Shown piece by piece: positions 45,084 through 52,993 of a stretch of DNA of 64,000 nucleotides (the stretch's first letter is position 1; every line of letters starts with the position of its first letter). The notes beneath the pieces were generated by a model, which saw nothing but the letters and a program-made list of their open reading frames with translations, did not search any database and was not told the origin of the DNA. Source of the DNA: Bacillus sp. A301a_S52. GTDB lineage: Bacteria; Bacillota; Bacilli; Bacillales; Salisediminibacteriaceae. Made by a program: the position numbers and the translations under genes. The stretch is taken from the NCBI GenBank assembly GCA_024701455.1, contig JABXYP010000001.1:376001-440000 (forward strand), given 5' to 3'.

Positions 45084-45109
45084 TTAACGATTGATTAATC
45101 AATCGTTAA
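45084..45109. promoter_or_regulatory. Perfect 26-bp palindrome, TetR operator
   Basis: TTAACGATTGATT followed by its exact inverse, 16 bases before the MFS start. The half-site ACGATTGATTA also occurs (inverted) upstream of tetR. A dimeric TetR protein bound here would block transcription into the pump gene. Confidence 0.75.
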
Positions 45110-45124
45110 ATTGAGGAGGCGATT

Positions 45125-46411
45125 ATGAACATATTTCATGTAGACCGCGCTATACAAATACGATTATGTCTTCAATTCTTAACAACGATAGGGACGATGT
45201 CTGTTTTACCTTATATCATCGTGTATTTTTCATCCATGCTTGGCCGCGTTACGACCGGGATGATGTTTATCGGCGTTATGATAGCCAGTGTCATTGGAAC
45301 GCTGTGTGGTGGCTTTTGGGCAGATAAGGTAGGGAGGAAAAAAGTGATATTACTAGCTGAAAGCGTCGTTGCTGTTGGATTTTTAGCCGTCGCTTTCGTA
45401 AATTCAGCGTGGCTTACTTTACCTTACATCACGTTTGTGTTGTATCTCTTCATCCAATTTTCCACTGGAGCGGCGGAGCCAGTTTATCAAGCGCTCATTA
45501 TTGACGCCAGTACCCCGGGAGAAAGAAGGACGATCTATACGTTGTCCTATTGGCTTCGCAATTTAGCCACTGCTATTGGCGGGATAGCTGGTGCTTTCTT
45601 GTTCGCAAACCACCATTTTTATTTATTTCTCGGTGTTGCTAGTTGTACGTGTGTTTCAATTATCGTCACGGCTAGCTGTATTCGTGAAACGCATGTACCA
45701 GAAAAAAAGGTGAGGAGTCGTGGCAATTTGCCAAATTTTAAAGGGAATAAGAGAGGATTAATACTGTTTAAACGTTTGGCTGGTCATCGTTTGTTTATGG
45801 TGTTTGTAGGAGCACACCTACTTATTGTATCACTTGAGGAGCAATTGACGAATGTGATCGGTATAAGGTTTGTACATGACATGACAACCTCACAAGCAGT
45901 TGCACCGTTTATTCCGTTAGACGTGGACGGCACGCAACTTATCGGTTTGTTAAAGTCTCAAAATACGCTAATTATCGTCTGTTTAACAGCTATCATCGTC
46001 TCTATTATAAAGCGATTAAATGAACGTGTCGTATTGGTAACAGGTCTTACTATGTATGCTGCAGGGTATGTGATTTTAAGCCATAGTGATGTGGTATTTA
46101 TTTTACTGATTGCGATGACTTTTGCCTCTATTGGTGAAATTATGTATCTTCCCACAAAGCAAGTTTTACTTGCAAACATGATTCCTGACCAAGCTCGAAG
46201 CACTTTTTTAGGATTTTATATGTTTTTTACGTATGCTGGTGTCGCTTCTGCTGGTGGATTTATTATGTTGAGCGAATGGGTAGGAGCGGGTATGCTAACG
46301 GTTATTTTTAGTTTTATGGGACTTATCGCCATCGTGTTAATGAATCATGTTTTTGTAAGAGCGATAACGACAGCAGAGGATAAAGGTGAAGAGGAAAGAG
46401 TAGCACAATGA
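45125..46411 (+). CDS. MFS efflux transporter (DHA1-like), TetR-controlled
   Basis: 428 aa, about 12 helices. Motif A GGFWADKVGRKKV between helices 2 and 3, then YQALIIDASTPGERRTIYTLSYWLRNLATAIGG, typical of MdtG/YttB-like drug pumps. Start ATG with GAGGAGG. Directly after the tetR gene with a strong palindrome between them, so substrate-induced expression is likely. Substrate unknown. Confidence 0.88.
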   Translation: MNIFHVDRAIQIRLCLQFLTTIGTMSVLPYIIVYFSSMLGRVTTGMMFIGVMIASVIGTLCGGFWADKVGRKKVILLAESVVAVGFLAVAFVNSAWLTLPYITFVLYLFIQFSTGAAEPVYQALIIDASTPGERRTIYTLSYWLRNLATAIGGIAGAFLFANHHFYLFLGVASCTCVSIIVTASCIRETHVPEKKVRSRGNLPNFKGNKRGLILFKRLAGHRLFMVFVGAHLLIVSLEEQLTNVIGIRFVHDMTTSQAVAPFIPLDVDGTQLIGLLKSQNTLIIVCLTAIIVSIIKRLNERVVLVTGLTMYAAGYVILSHSDVVFILLIAMTFASIGEIMYLPTKQVLLANMIPDQARSTFLGFYMFFTYAGVASAGGFIMLSEWVGAGMLTVIFSFMGLIAIVLMNHVFVRAITTAEDKGEEERVAQ

Positions 46412-46496
46412 CTCATCATGAAAAGAAAGCCCCCCGGAACGGGACGGGGAGCAGAGCCTTCATGAAACGAGTTGATTAGCAATATAGGCCATTTTA

Positions 46497-48503
46497 CTAT
46501 GGATTAGCAGATAGTCGGGGAAGCCATTCATTTATGTCGCTTACTTTCATTGGTTTGGCGTAGAAGTAGCCTTGCATGTAATGACAGCCTAGTTGCATTA
46601 AATAATCCACATGTTCTTGTGTTTCCACACCTTCTGCAATGACTTGAATTTGCAGACTTTCTGCCATCAGGATAATGGCGCGAACGATAGCTCTCTTACT
46701 TTTAGTGTCGATGTTACGTGTGAAAACTCGGTCTAATTTCAGCGTGTCTAATGGAATTTGATCAAGTAATCCTATAGAGGAATAGCCCGTACCGAAATCG
46801 TCCATGGCAATTTTAACACCTAGTGAACGAATGGCTTGCAATTGTTCAATGACGTTATTTACATCGTACAACATCATCGACTCGGTAATTTCTAATTCAA
46901 GCAAGTGTGGGCAAAGCTCAGTTTCATTTATAACAGTTTGAACAAGCTGAGCCACATTGTCAGCGCGAAAATGACTTGATGATAAGTTGACGGATACAGG
47001 CAGGTGATACCCTTCTGAATCCCATTGCTTTGCTTGCATACAGGCAGTTTTTAATATCCATTTAGTTAACGGGATAATATAGCTACTTTCTTCAGCAATT
47101 GGAATAAACTCCCCTGGAGAAATAAGGCCGTCTCGAGGGTGGTGCCATCGAATTAACGCTTCAAATCCAATTAAGGAATAGGTGAGAGCGTTCCATTTTG
47201 GTTGATAAACAAGATAAAATTGTTCATAGTCTAGAGCACTTTGTAAATCTTTTTGAAGTTCAAGCTTTCGTACTTCTCCTTTACCCATGTCCTCATTGTA
47301 AATACAATACTGATTTTTTCCAGCTGCTTTAGCTTGATACATGGCAGTCTCGGCTCGCTGGAGTAACGTGGAACGGCCTTTCAGATGAACGGGGCCTCTG
47401 CTAATTCCGATGCTTGAAGTTACTCGTAGCTCGTTGCCTTCAATGAAATGGGGCTTTTGTAAGCTTGTTAATAAGTCGTTAGCGATGCTTTCAACATGTG
47501 TTTTGGAGTGCTGTTGAATAATGATTAAAAAGGAATCTCCTCCAATGCGAAAGGCATGATGGTTGTGATCAGTAAAATGTTCTAGGCGGAGCCCGACATA
47601 TTTGACAAGAATATCTCCTGTGTCATGACCTAGTGTGTCATTAATCGCTTTAAACTGATCAAGGTCGATTAGAAGTAGTGAAATGACCTCCCTTTCTTGC
47701 AGACTTTGAAAGTAGCGATGCATATCATTTCGGTTTGGCAGTCCAGTGATCGTATCTGAATAAGCCAATCTAGCAAGAACATGACGATCGAAAAAAATAA
47801 TGACCCACGAGACGACTAAAATAAGAAAGATAGCTAAAGTAACTGCTGAAAGTAAATAAATATTAAGAGGTGCTTCCTCTACTATACCCGTGACTTCGGA
47901 ATGAGGGTGAAACTGTGTAGCTAATATACTCGTATAATGCATGCCGCAAATGGCCAAACCCATGATGATTGCCGACAGCCATTTTAACCAGCTTGAACCT
48001 GTTTGATCACGCCATTTAATAAAAAGGAAAAGGGCGACATATGAGGCAATGAGAGCGATCGCCACAGATATAGAAAATAGACCTGGACTATGGCTCATTT
48101 CCTTCGGCATAATCATTGCTTCCATACCAATATGATGCATCGTTATTATGCCGCTTCCTATTACTAAGCCGCCTATCCAAATATGCAGGAAGTTTATGGA
48201 TTTAGGTAATGTGATTATAAAGGCTATCAATGAAGCAGAGACACTAACCACTAACGATAAAAGTGTCAGTTTGACGTCATACGTTACAGGAACATGTAAA
48301 GTGACAGCGATCATACCAACGAAATGCATGGCCCATATACCTGCACCCATTACAAATGAGCCCGATAAGAGCCAAAAGCATCGCATTTTACCTTGAGATG
48401 CCGACACTTTCGCAACGATGCTTAAAGCCGAATAGGAGGCAAATATAGAAATGGCAATCGAGAGTGCCACGATATAAAAATTAAAACTTTCTTCCATTGG
48501 CAT
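46497..48503 (-). CDS. MHYT-GGDEF-EAL protein, predicted c-di-GMP phosphodiesterase
   Basis: 668 aa. Seven-helix MHYT sensor (about 1-240) with the three motifs WAMHFVGM, ITMHHIGMEAM and CGMHYTS, thought to bind a metal and sense a diatomic gas or redox state. Then GGDEF (about 255-415) with motif GGDSF (residues 321-325) in place of GGDEF, suggesting loss of cyclase activity. Then EAL (about 425-660) with EALIRW (448-), NLSSSHF, ELEITES, AMDDFGTGYSS, KLDR and AEGVET: all expected metal and catalytic residues. Same architecture as B. subtilis YkoW. Stand-alone gene. Confidence 0.9.
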   Translation of the reverse strand: MPMEESFNFYIVALSIAISIFASYSALSIVAKVSASQGKMRCFWLLSGSFVMGAGIWAMHFVGMIAVTLHVPVTYDVKLTLLSLVVSVSASLIAFIITLPKSINFLHIWIGGLVIGSGIITMHHIGMEAMIMPKEMSHSPGLFSISVAIALIASYVALFLFIKWRDQTGSSWLKWLSAIIMGLAICGMHYTSILATQFHPHSEVTGIVEEAPLNIYLLSAVTLAIFLILVVSWVIIFFDRHVLARLAYSDTITGLPNRNDMHRYFQSLQEREVISLLLIDLDQFKAINDTLGHDTGDILVKYVGLRLEHFTDHNHHAFRIGGDSFLIIIQQHSKTHVESIANDLLTSLQKPHFIEGNELRVTSSIGISRGPVHLKGRSTLLQRAETAMYQAKAAGKNQYCIYNEDMGKGEVRKLELQKDLQSALDYEQFYLVYQPKWNALTYSLIGFEALIRWHHPRDGLISPGEFIPIAEESSYIIPLTKWILKTACMQAKQWDSEGYHLPVSVNLSSSHFRADNVAQLVQTVINETELCPHLLELEITESMMLYDVNNVIEQLQAIRSLGVKIAMDDFGTGYSSIGLLDQIPLDTLKLDRVFTRNIDTKSKRAIVRAIILMAESLQIQVIAEGVETQEHVDYLMQLGCHYMQGYFYAKPMKVSDINEWLPRLSANP

Positions 48504-48635
48504 ATTATTAACTCCAGTCTAATGTTAATCTTGCAGTGATTAACGTGATGTTAGTGTTTCACAAGGTAGTTTTGAATTCTATTAATACTAAAAAACATGG
48601 AAGAAATGAGTATCTTAAAACTATTTACTTAGTGG

Positions 48636-48750
48636 TTGTTACAAATAACCATCCGTAAACCTCCTACGTCAAGTCAAAAGAGAGAGGAGAGCTAACGGCC
48701 GATAATGTCCTGATTCACTCAACCCCCATTGATTGAAGGTTTGTTTTGTA
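48636..48750 (+). repeat. Dispersed element, copy 13
   Basis: TTACAAATAACCATCCGT ... GGTTTGTTTTGT. Hairpin 2 is reduced to its 3' arm CCCCCATTGATTG. Confidence 0.7.
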
Positions 48751-49433
48751 GTTATATAATAATGATACGTTAGTCCTTATTTTTCGTAAATAAGGCTTTT
48801 GTGGATGTTTAAATATCATCTATCAACTAATTATTGGATGAAATACAATTCCAAGTACATGGTAATGGCTGTATTAAAGTATATTCTAAACCCAATCGTT
48901 CATGTCTGTCGTATATAAAGGTGGAAATATCATAACGTCTACGGTATTTCGGTTAGCCTCACAATAGCTTTACATGTTACTTTTGCGCTGGCCGTAAAGG
49001 CGGTGGAACATATGGCTTTTACATGGTGTGTAAGTAAAAAGAGACATGTATGTTTTAGCACCATCCAAAACCCCCCTGTAAAAACGCCTCATCCATTGAT
49101 CTTCTTCTAAAGACAGAGATTTTCCCAAGGTTCATCTTCAGCAGATTGTTCGCTTGGCCGTGTTGATCCACTGTGACGTTCATGCTCAAAAAGGGTTACT
49201 TGTTTGTTCTTTTTAGTGAATGTCATAAGTGGAAAAAATGGTAATCATCACTTATAAATTAGGTCTCAACGCATAGCGATAAGGGCTTATTAATAAAGGT
49301 CTAAAGTAGTATAATGAGGTTAATAGTTAACCAACAAGTAGAATTACTTTATTAAAAAGCGGCACTTATCGTGCGTTATTAAGCACGAAAGGCTTAGATA
49401 GTATGTCCTATCACCATTATTAAGGAGACGACT
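48751..49433. other. Long intergenic region with nothing recognised
   Basis: About 680 bases without a supported gene. No ribosome site plus frame, no further repeat copy and no clear terminator was seen on either strand. Confidence 0.4.
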
Positions 49434-49691
49434 ATGAACAAAAAAATTAAAAGATGTCCTTTAGAAGTTTTACCAATTAGTTTGGCTGCACTTATTCTTA
49501 TTGTCATAGTTACGGGAATATTTCTTCGAGCTTTTGTATTTCTTGAAGTCATGTCACTGCTTACAATTGTTTGTTTACTAGGCAGCTGGGCATATGATAT
49601 TAGACATGGTGTGTTCAAAAAAAGAAGACGTGGCTTCCCAATTAAATATACGCTCATTGTTGGAGTGTTTCTATTAATAAGCTTTATATAA
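49434..49691 (+). CDS. Small membrane protein, unknown function
   Basis: 85 aa, ATG after AAGGAGACG. Two long hydrophobic helices (about 14-55, probably two spans with little loop) followed by a strongly basic patch (KKRRRGFPIK) and a third short hydrophobic segment at the very C-terminus. No family recognised. It is convergent with the DUF3147/MarR operon. Confidence 0.7.
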   Translation: MNKKIKRCPLEVLPISLAALILIVIVTGIFLRAFVFLEVMSLLTIVCLLGSWAYDIRHGVFKKRRRGFPIKYTLIVGVFLLISFI

Positions 49692-49707
49692 TTGTAATTG
49701 GCAAAAA

Positions 49708-50055
49708 TCAAGTGAAGCTAGAAATAAGCTTGATAGCACTATTTTGCACAATGAGAGTGATCCCCCACGATGTTAGACCTAGTGTTAAGGAGAATACTAA
49801 TGGGAGAGAGTGTTTCAATGATAAGTAGATGACCGCTAACATAATAGCAGTAGCAGGAAGGCCATATAACACACCTGACGCGAAACGGCTTAAAGCTTCA
49901 GGTGATTCCCCTTGTACAGAGAGCCACAAAATACTTAATAAGCTAACTAAGGGAAGCGCTGCAAGGATACCACCATAGACTGGAAAACGTCTAGCTACTT
50001 CAGAGATAATCGCGATGATAATTGCTGATGTTAAAATCTTTATCGTCACATACAT
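49708..50055 (-). CDS. DUF3147-like membrane protein
   Basis: 115 aa with about four helices. YVTIKILTSAIIIAIISEVARRFPVYGGILAALPLVSLLSILWL is characteristic of DUF3147-type proteins, which occur in Bacteria as small inner-membrane proteins of unknown function. Its start overlaps the MarR stop by 10 bases, so the two are translationally coupled and probably co-regulated. Confidence 0.75.
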   Translation of the reverse strand: MYVTIKILTSAIIIAIISEVARRFPVYGGILAALPLVSLLSILWLSVQGESPEALSRFASGVLYGLPATAIMLAVIYLSLKHSLPLVFSLTLGLTSWGITLIVQNSAIKLISSFT

Positions 50056-50459
50056 TGTTTTGCACGCTCACTTAATAAGCTAAAAGCCTTTAAGATCATA
50101 TGTTTTTCATCAGGCGTTAATGAGTGGAAAATCTCGGCTAGTTTTTTTTCATCTAGGCATGAATTAGTATGTAAAATATGTTCTCCTTGTGTTGTGAGTT
50201 GTAATATTACCTTCCGTTCGTCCTCTGTTGCTTTTGTCTTTATAATATACCCTTTATCAATAAGGCGTTTAACATGTTCTGAAGCAGTATTATGAGAAAT
50301 AGCTAAATAATAGGCAACATCTTTTATTCCGGAGTTACTACTTTTTTGGATGTGCTGTAAGATACGTACAGCTTGGTGGGTTATTTTATCATTCTGTGGA
50401 TAGTGTAATGCATAGTAAATATCTGTCCATTCCTCGTTTAATTGTGTGGCTTCTTTCAT
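50046..50459 (-). CDS. MarR-family transcriptional regulator
   Basis: 137 aa from ATG 50459 (MKEATQLNEEW), 9 bases after AAGGAG; the ATG at 50480 lies upstream of that site. Winged helix: AVRILQHIQKSSNSGIKDVAYYLAISHNTASEHVKRLIDKGYI, then the wing KTKATEDERKVILQLTTQG. A dimer would bind the large inverted repeat overlapping its own promoter, giving autorepression. Probably controls the DUF3147-like gene and itself. Confidence 0.88.
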   Translation of the reverse strand: MKEATQLNEEWTDIYYALHYPQNDKITHQAVRILQHIQKSSNSGIKDVAYYLAISHNTASEHVKRLIDKGYIIKTKATEDERKVILQLTTQGEHILHTNSCLDEKKLAEIFHSLTPDEKHMILKAFSLLSERAKQCM

Positions 50460-50483
50460 CTGTTTTTTCTCCTTCGTCATGTT

Positions 50484-50520
50484 GTATTATTTATATCGTT
50501 TTATACGATATAAATAATAC
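50484..50520. promoter_or_regulatory. MarR operator, 16-bp inverted repeat
   Basis: GTATTATTTATATCGT and its exact inverse separated by 5 bases. One arm contains the -10 box of the MarR promoter. Confidence 0.8.
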
Positions 50521-50542
50521 ATAAAAGTGCTTCAGGAGTCAA
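50514..50542 (-). promoter_or_regulatory. Promoter of the marR-DUF3147 operon
   Basis: On the minus strand TTGACT, 17-base spacer, TATTAT. The -10 sits in the operator arm. Confidence 0.75.
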
Positions 50543-50621
50543 ACGGTACCCAAAAAGGTTTAGATGATCTGGTCTAGGGGAAGAGCGTAACTAATTCTCA
50601 CGATAGAAAGGAGCAAATAAC

Positions 50622-50756
50622 ATGGAAAACAAACCGTGGCCGCACAAGAAAATAAATGAACGTAATAATGGGCTTAGTTCTGCTCAAGAAGTCTACTATA
50701 GTGGTGATTTCAAACGAGCTGATAGAGCTGCCCAAACGGTGGTAAAAGAAAACTAA
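50622..50756 (+). CDS. 44-aa small protein, unknown function
   Basis: ATG with GAAAGGAG 8 bases upstream; reads MENKPWPHKKINERNNGLSS, then AQEVYYSGDFKRADRAAQTV and VKEN before TAA. A Rho-independent terminator follows 14 bases later, so this is a self-contained transcription unit. Basic and hydrophilic with no membrane segment. It resembles small spore or DNA-associated proteins only in general character. Likely missed by standard length cut-offs. Confidence 0.7.
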   Translation: MENKPWPHKKINERNNGLSSAQEVYYSGDFKRADRAAQTVVKEN

Positions 50757-50769
50757 CCCAATGTGTCAA

Positions 50770-50805
50770 GAAACCCTCTGCTTAGGGAAAGCGGAGGGTT
50801 TTTCG
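50770..50805 (+). terminator. Terminator after the 44-aa gene
   Basis: AAACCCTCTGCTT / AAGCGGAGGGTTT with one wobble, then T5. Confidence 0.85.
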
Positions 50806-50819
50806 ACAATTTCCTGTTT

Positions 50820-51110
50820 TCACTGTTCGATTCTAATCCCTCTGTTTCTTATAAGCTCAAGGATTAAAAAGTTTACCCAAGTGATTATTGGAATAGAAAA
50901 AATAAGGAGATAAAGGTTAGTTTGACCGATGCCAAACAGTCTCACCTCATCATTTAAAAGAGGTACAAGCAACGTAGCTATAACTAATAATAAAGTGTTT
51001 GAACACAACGCCATGAATAACGCTAACCATTTATTATTTTTCCTTTTTAAAGTTAAAACAGAGACAGCCGTAGATATGGATAAGGAAAACACGATGATTA
51101 AGTATGTCAA
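50820..51110 (-). CDS. Small membrane protein, unknown function
   Basis: 96 aa with three hydrophobic segments (LIIVFSLSISTAVSVL; WLALFMALCSNTLLLVIATLLVPLL; LYLLIFSIPIITWVNFLILELI). TTG start after a GGGGTGAGGAG site. A short basic C-terminus (RNRGIRIEQ) should face the cytosol. No family recognised. Confidence 0.6.
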   Translation of the reverse strand: MTYLIIVFSLSISTAVSVLTLKRKNNKWLALFMALCSNTLLLVIATLLVPLLNDEVRLFGIGQTNLYLLIFSIPIITWVNFLILELIRNRGIRIEQ

Positions 51111-51149
51111 CTCCTCACCCCTTAGTTTTTAATTCGTAAATTAAATTAA

Positions 51150-51200
51150 CAATCAGTGGGGGATGAAGGGAAACTCTTACTGATTGAAACTTAGCTTTAT
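51150..51200 (+). repeat. Dispersed element, copy 14 (hairpin 2 only)
   Basis: AACAATCAGTGGGGG ... TCTTACTGATTGAAACTTAG ... CTTTAT. The loop/tail pairing is lost. Confidence 0.6.
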
Positions 51201-51323
51201 CATAACTCGCGTTTTCTCTTTTGTGAAAATAAGCAATTTTTTAGGTTTGTGAAAGAAAAAAAAGATAGGAATAAAGACTGCGCTTAATCTTCAAGGAGTC
51301 CCACCGTGCTACGTTTCGATCAC

Positions 51324-51368
51324 TTTTTATCACAGATAACCAACCGTCCGTTGAAAGTTCGTTTTATC
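51324..51368 (+). repeat. Dispersed element, copy 15 (minimal form)
   Basis: TTTTTATCACAGATAACC ... CGTCCGTTGAAAGTTCG, ending TTTTAT. It keeps only the two ends, about 45 bp. Confidence 0.65.
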
Positions 51369-51571
51369 ATCCGCATATAATTCGTGTTATGGTATTAAAA
51401 AATCATTATGAAATGACTTATTTATTCAAATTATTTCATCACAAGTTCAGATGTATTATTTAGTACCTAACATTGGAAAGCTTGTATCTATTATAATAGT
51501 GATAACTTTATTAATAAATGTTTAAAGAAAAAATGAATATGTCCTTTAAAATGTCTATAAGGAGGATGGAG

Positions 51572-51847
51572 ATGATGGACGCCATTATTTTAGCGTTAGG
51601 TATTGCAGGAGCAGGCTACTTTATTGGAAGTGGTTTAGAGAACTTTAAGAGTGAGCAATCAGGTAAAGGAATCAGTCACTTTTTTGAAGATGAGTCTGAA
51701 CAACTAATCAAGGATACAGACTTACATCATTATACTGGCTTGTCAAAAGAGGATGCCAGATCACTCATTAATGCATATCCAGATGTTCCTCACATGAGAA
51801 TAAATGGGAATGTTTACTATCACAAAAAAACCTTGATGATTGGCTGA
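51572..51847 (+). CDS. Small membrane-anchored protein with helix-turn-helix-like C-terminus
   Basis: 91 aa from ATG 51572, 6 bases after AGGAGG (the frame is open from 51518). One N-terminal helix (DAIILALGIAGAGYFIGSGL), then about 70 cytosolic residues. HHYTGLSKEDARSLINAYPDVPHMRINGNVYYHKKTL reads like a small winged or Mer/excisionase-type helix-turn-helix segment (recognition helix then a basic wing). A membrane-tethered DNA-binding protein is a plausible but unproven idea. Confidence 0.6.
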   Translation: MMDAIILALGIAGAGYFIGSGLENFKSEQSGKGISHFFEDESEQLIKDTDLHHYTGLSKEDARSLINAYPDVPHMRINGNVYYHKKTLMIG

Positions 51848-51935
51848 TGACTTTAAACGATAAGAAAATATCAAAGTAAAGTGTGCCACTAGAGAACTCT
51901 AATGTGTAGACTATTTAATAAAACGTTTGTTTAAA

Positions 51936-51985
51936 TTTAGCACAGACAACCGTCCGTAACCCCTCTGTGTCAAAATAGAGAGGTA
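51936..51985 (+). repeat. Dispersed element, copy 16 (5' half only)
   Basis: TTTAGCACAGACAACCGTCC ... AAAATAGAGAGGTATATTTAAGGG; no hairpin 2. Confidence 0.65.
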
Positions 51986-52029
51986 TATTTAAGGGAAGAT
52001 ACGAGAAATAAAGTTTGAAGGAGAGGACT

Positions 52030-52305
52030 ATGACTGGACGACATGTTGGCATCCGAGCTGTGAAAGTAAATATAAAGGCCGTCCTTTCGTTTGTATTGGC
52101 TGTCCTTTCGTTAATGTTTGTCTATGTGTCATTAGTAGCTATGGCGCTTAGTATCGTAGGGCTTGTAATCGGCCTTTTTGCATTATGGGAAATGAGAAGC
52201 TCCTTTCATCGAGGGAAGGGGCTGGCTATTGCAGGGGTCATTATAAATGCAGTCTCCTTTATGATGCCGATCGTTTTAGTTATCTTAGCTTATGTTGTAT
52301 TTTAA
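52030..52305 (+). CDS. DUF4190-type small membrane protein
   Basis: 91 aa from ATG 52030 with AAGGAGAGG upstream (the frame is open from TTG 52015). Two hydrophobic segments with the DUF4190 pattern: AVLSFVLAVLSLMFVYVSLVAMALSIVGLVIGLFAL, then GKGLAIAGVIINAVSFMMPIVLVILAYV. The domain is common in small Bacillus membrane proteins of unknown role. Confidence 0.78.
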   Translation: MTGRHVGIRAVKVNIKAVLSFVLAVLSLMFVYVSLVAMALSIVGLVIGLFALWEMRSSFHRGKGLAIAGVIINAVSFMMPIVLVILAYVVF

Positions 52306-52452
52306 GTAAATGTAGAAGTGGGATTGGCATCACAATATGGTTGGTGTGTCTGTAGCTCATGATTACCCCATTCATCTATGAGACACTTTTCATTCCTTCC
52401 CCAGAGCATTGTTTCACTGCTGCAGGCTACAATTTAATAAAAAATGGAGCAA

Positions 52453-52482
52453 AGAACGCACAAGGGACTGTTGTGCGTTCTA
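52453..52482 (-). terminator. Terminator of the Asn-rich gene
   Basis: Perfect 11-bp stem AGAACGCACAA / TTGTGCGTTCT. On the minus strand it is followed by TTTGCTCCATTTTTT. Confidence 0.8.
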
Positions 52483-52502
52483 ATGCGTTAAGGCCTACCG
52501 TG

Positions 52503-52679
52503 TTAATTGTTGTTATTGTTGTTTCGGTTATTTCTATTGTTGCGGTTGTTGTCTAGGTCTTGAGCATCATTCTCACAAGCAAATTCCTCATTCACATTAT
52601 CCACATTTAATTCATTATTATTATTGTTGTTATTGTTATTGTTATTGTTATTTCGGTTGTTTCTGTTGTTGTCCACCAT
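52503..52679 (-). CDS. 58-aa asparagine-rich protein, sporulation-type promoter
   Basis: ATG at 52679 is preceded at 9 bases by AGGAGGTGATT, a near-perfect ribosome site. The protein starts MVDNNRNNRNNN, has a run of Asn, a central ELNVDNVNEEFACENDAQDL block with one Cys, then DNNRNNRNNRNNN to the stop. The minus strand also carries a CATACTATA -10-like box upstream and a terminator after the stop, so this is a complete small gene rather than random low-complexity DNA. Similar Asn-rich small proteins occur in spore layers, but the function here is inferred only. Confidence 0.7.
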   Translation of the reverse strand: MVDNNRNNRNNNNNNNNNNNNNELNVDNVNEEFACENDAQDLDNNRNNRNNRNNNNNN

Positions 52680-52701
52680 TATCAATCACCTCCTATTTGT
52701 T

Positions 52702-52710
52702 TATAGTATG
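52702..52710 (-). promoter_or_regulatory. Sigma-E/K-like -10 element for the Asn-rich gene
   Basis: CATACTATA on the minus strand fits the CATAnnnTA -10 consensus of mother-cell sporulation sigma factors. No firm -35 element was identified. Confidence 0.4.
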
Positions 52711-52855
52711 GTGGATGAGTAAGTAAATCATGCTTATGACTCACTAGTAAATAATGTTTAAGACCCATAGGTGTACCAGGCGACAGCAGATAGTGGATAG
52801 ACTTTTTTATCTTGCTTATTTCGTATAAAATGGTGATAATTCTAGGCGGATGGAT

Positions 52856-52876
52856 GTACAATATGGACGATTGTAC
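52856..52876. promoter_or_regulatory. Inverted repeat upstream of the LnrJ-like gene
   Basis: GTACAAT / ATTGTAC with a 7-base spacer, about 118 bases before the kinase start. It could be a response-regulator binding site. Confidence 0.35.
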
Positions 52877-52993
52877 CAGACAGCGGCATGACTACAATCG
52901 TAAAACTGATTGCCCAGAAAATCTTATCATTTAACACGAGGGCGTTATGAAAAAATGGGCTCGATCGAGAATAGTTAGTGGGGATGTGACGTC

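Noticed and set aside
52359..52556. 65-aa plus-strand frame over the Asn-rich region
   Set aside because: It is the antisense shadow of the Asn-rich gene and its terminator, with no ribosome site.
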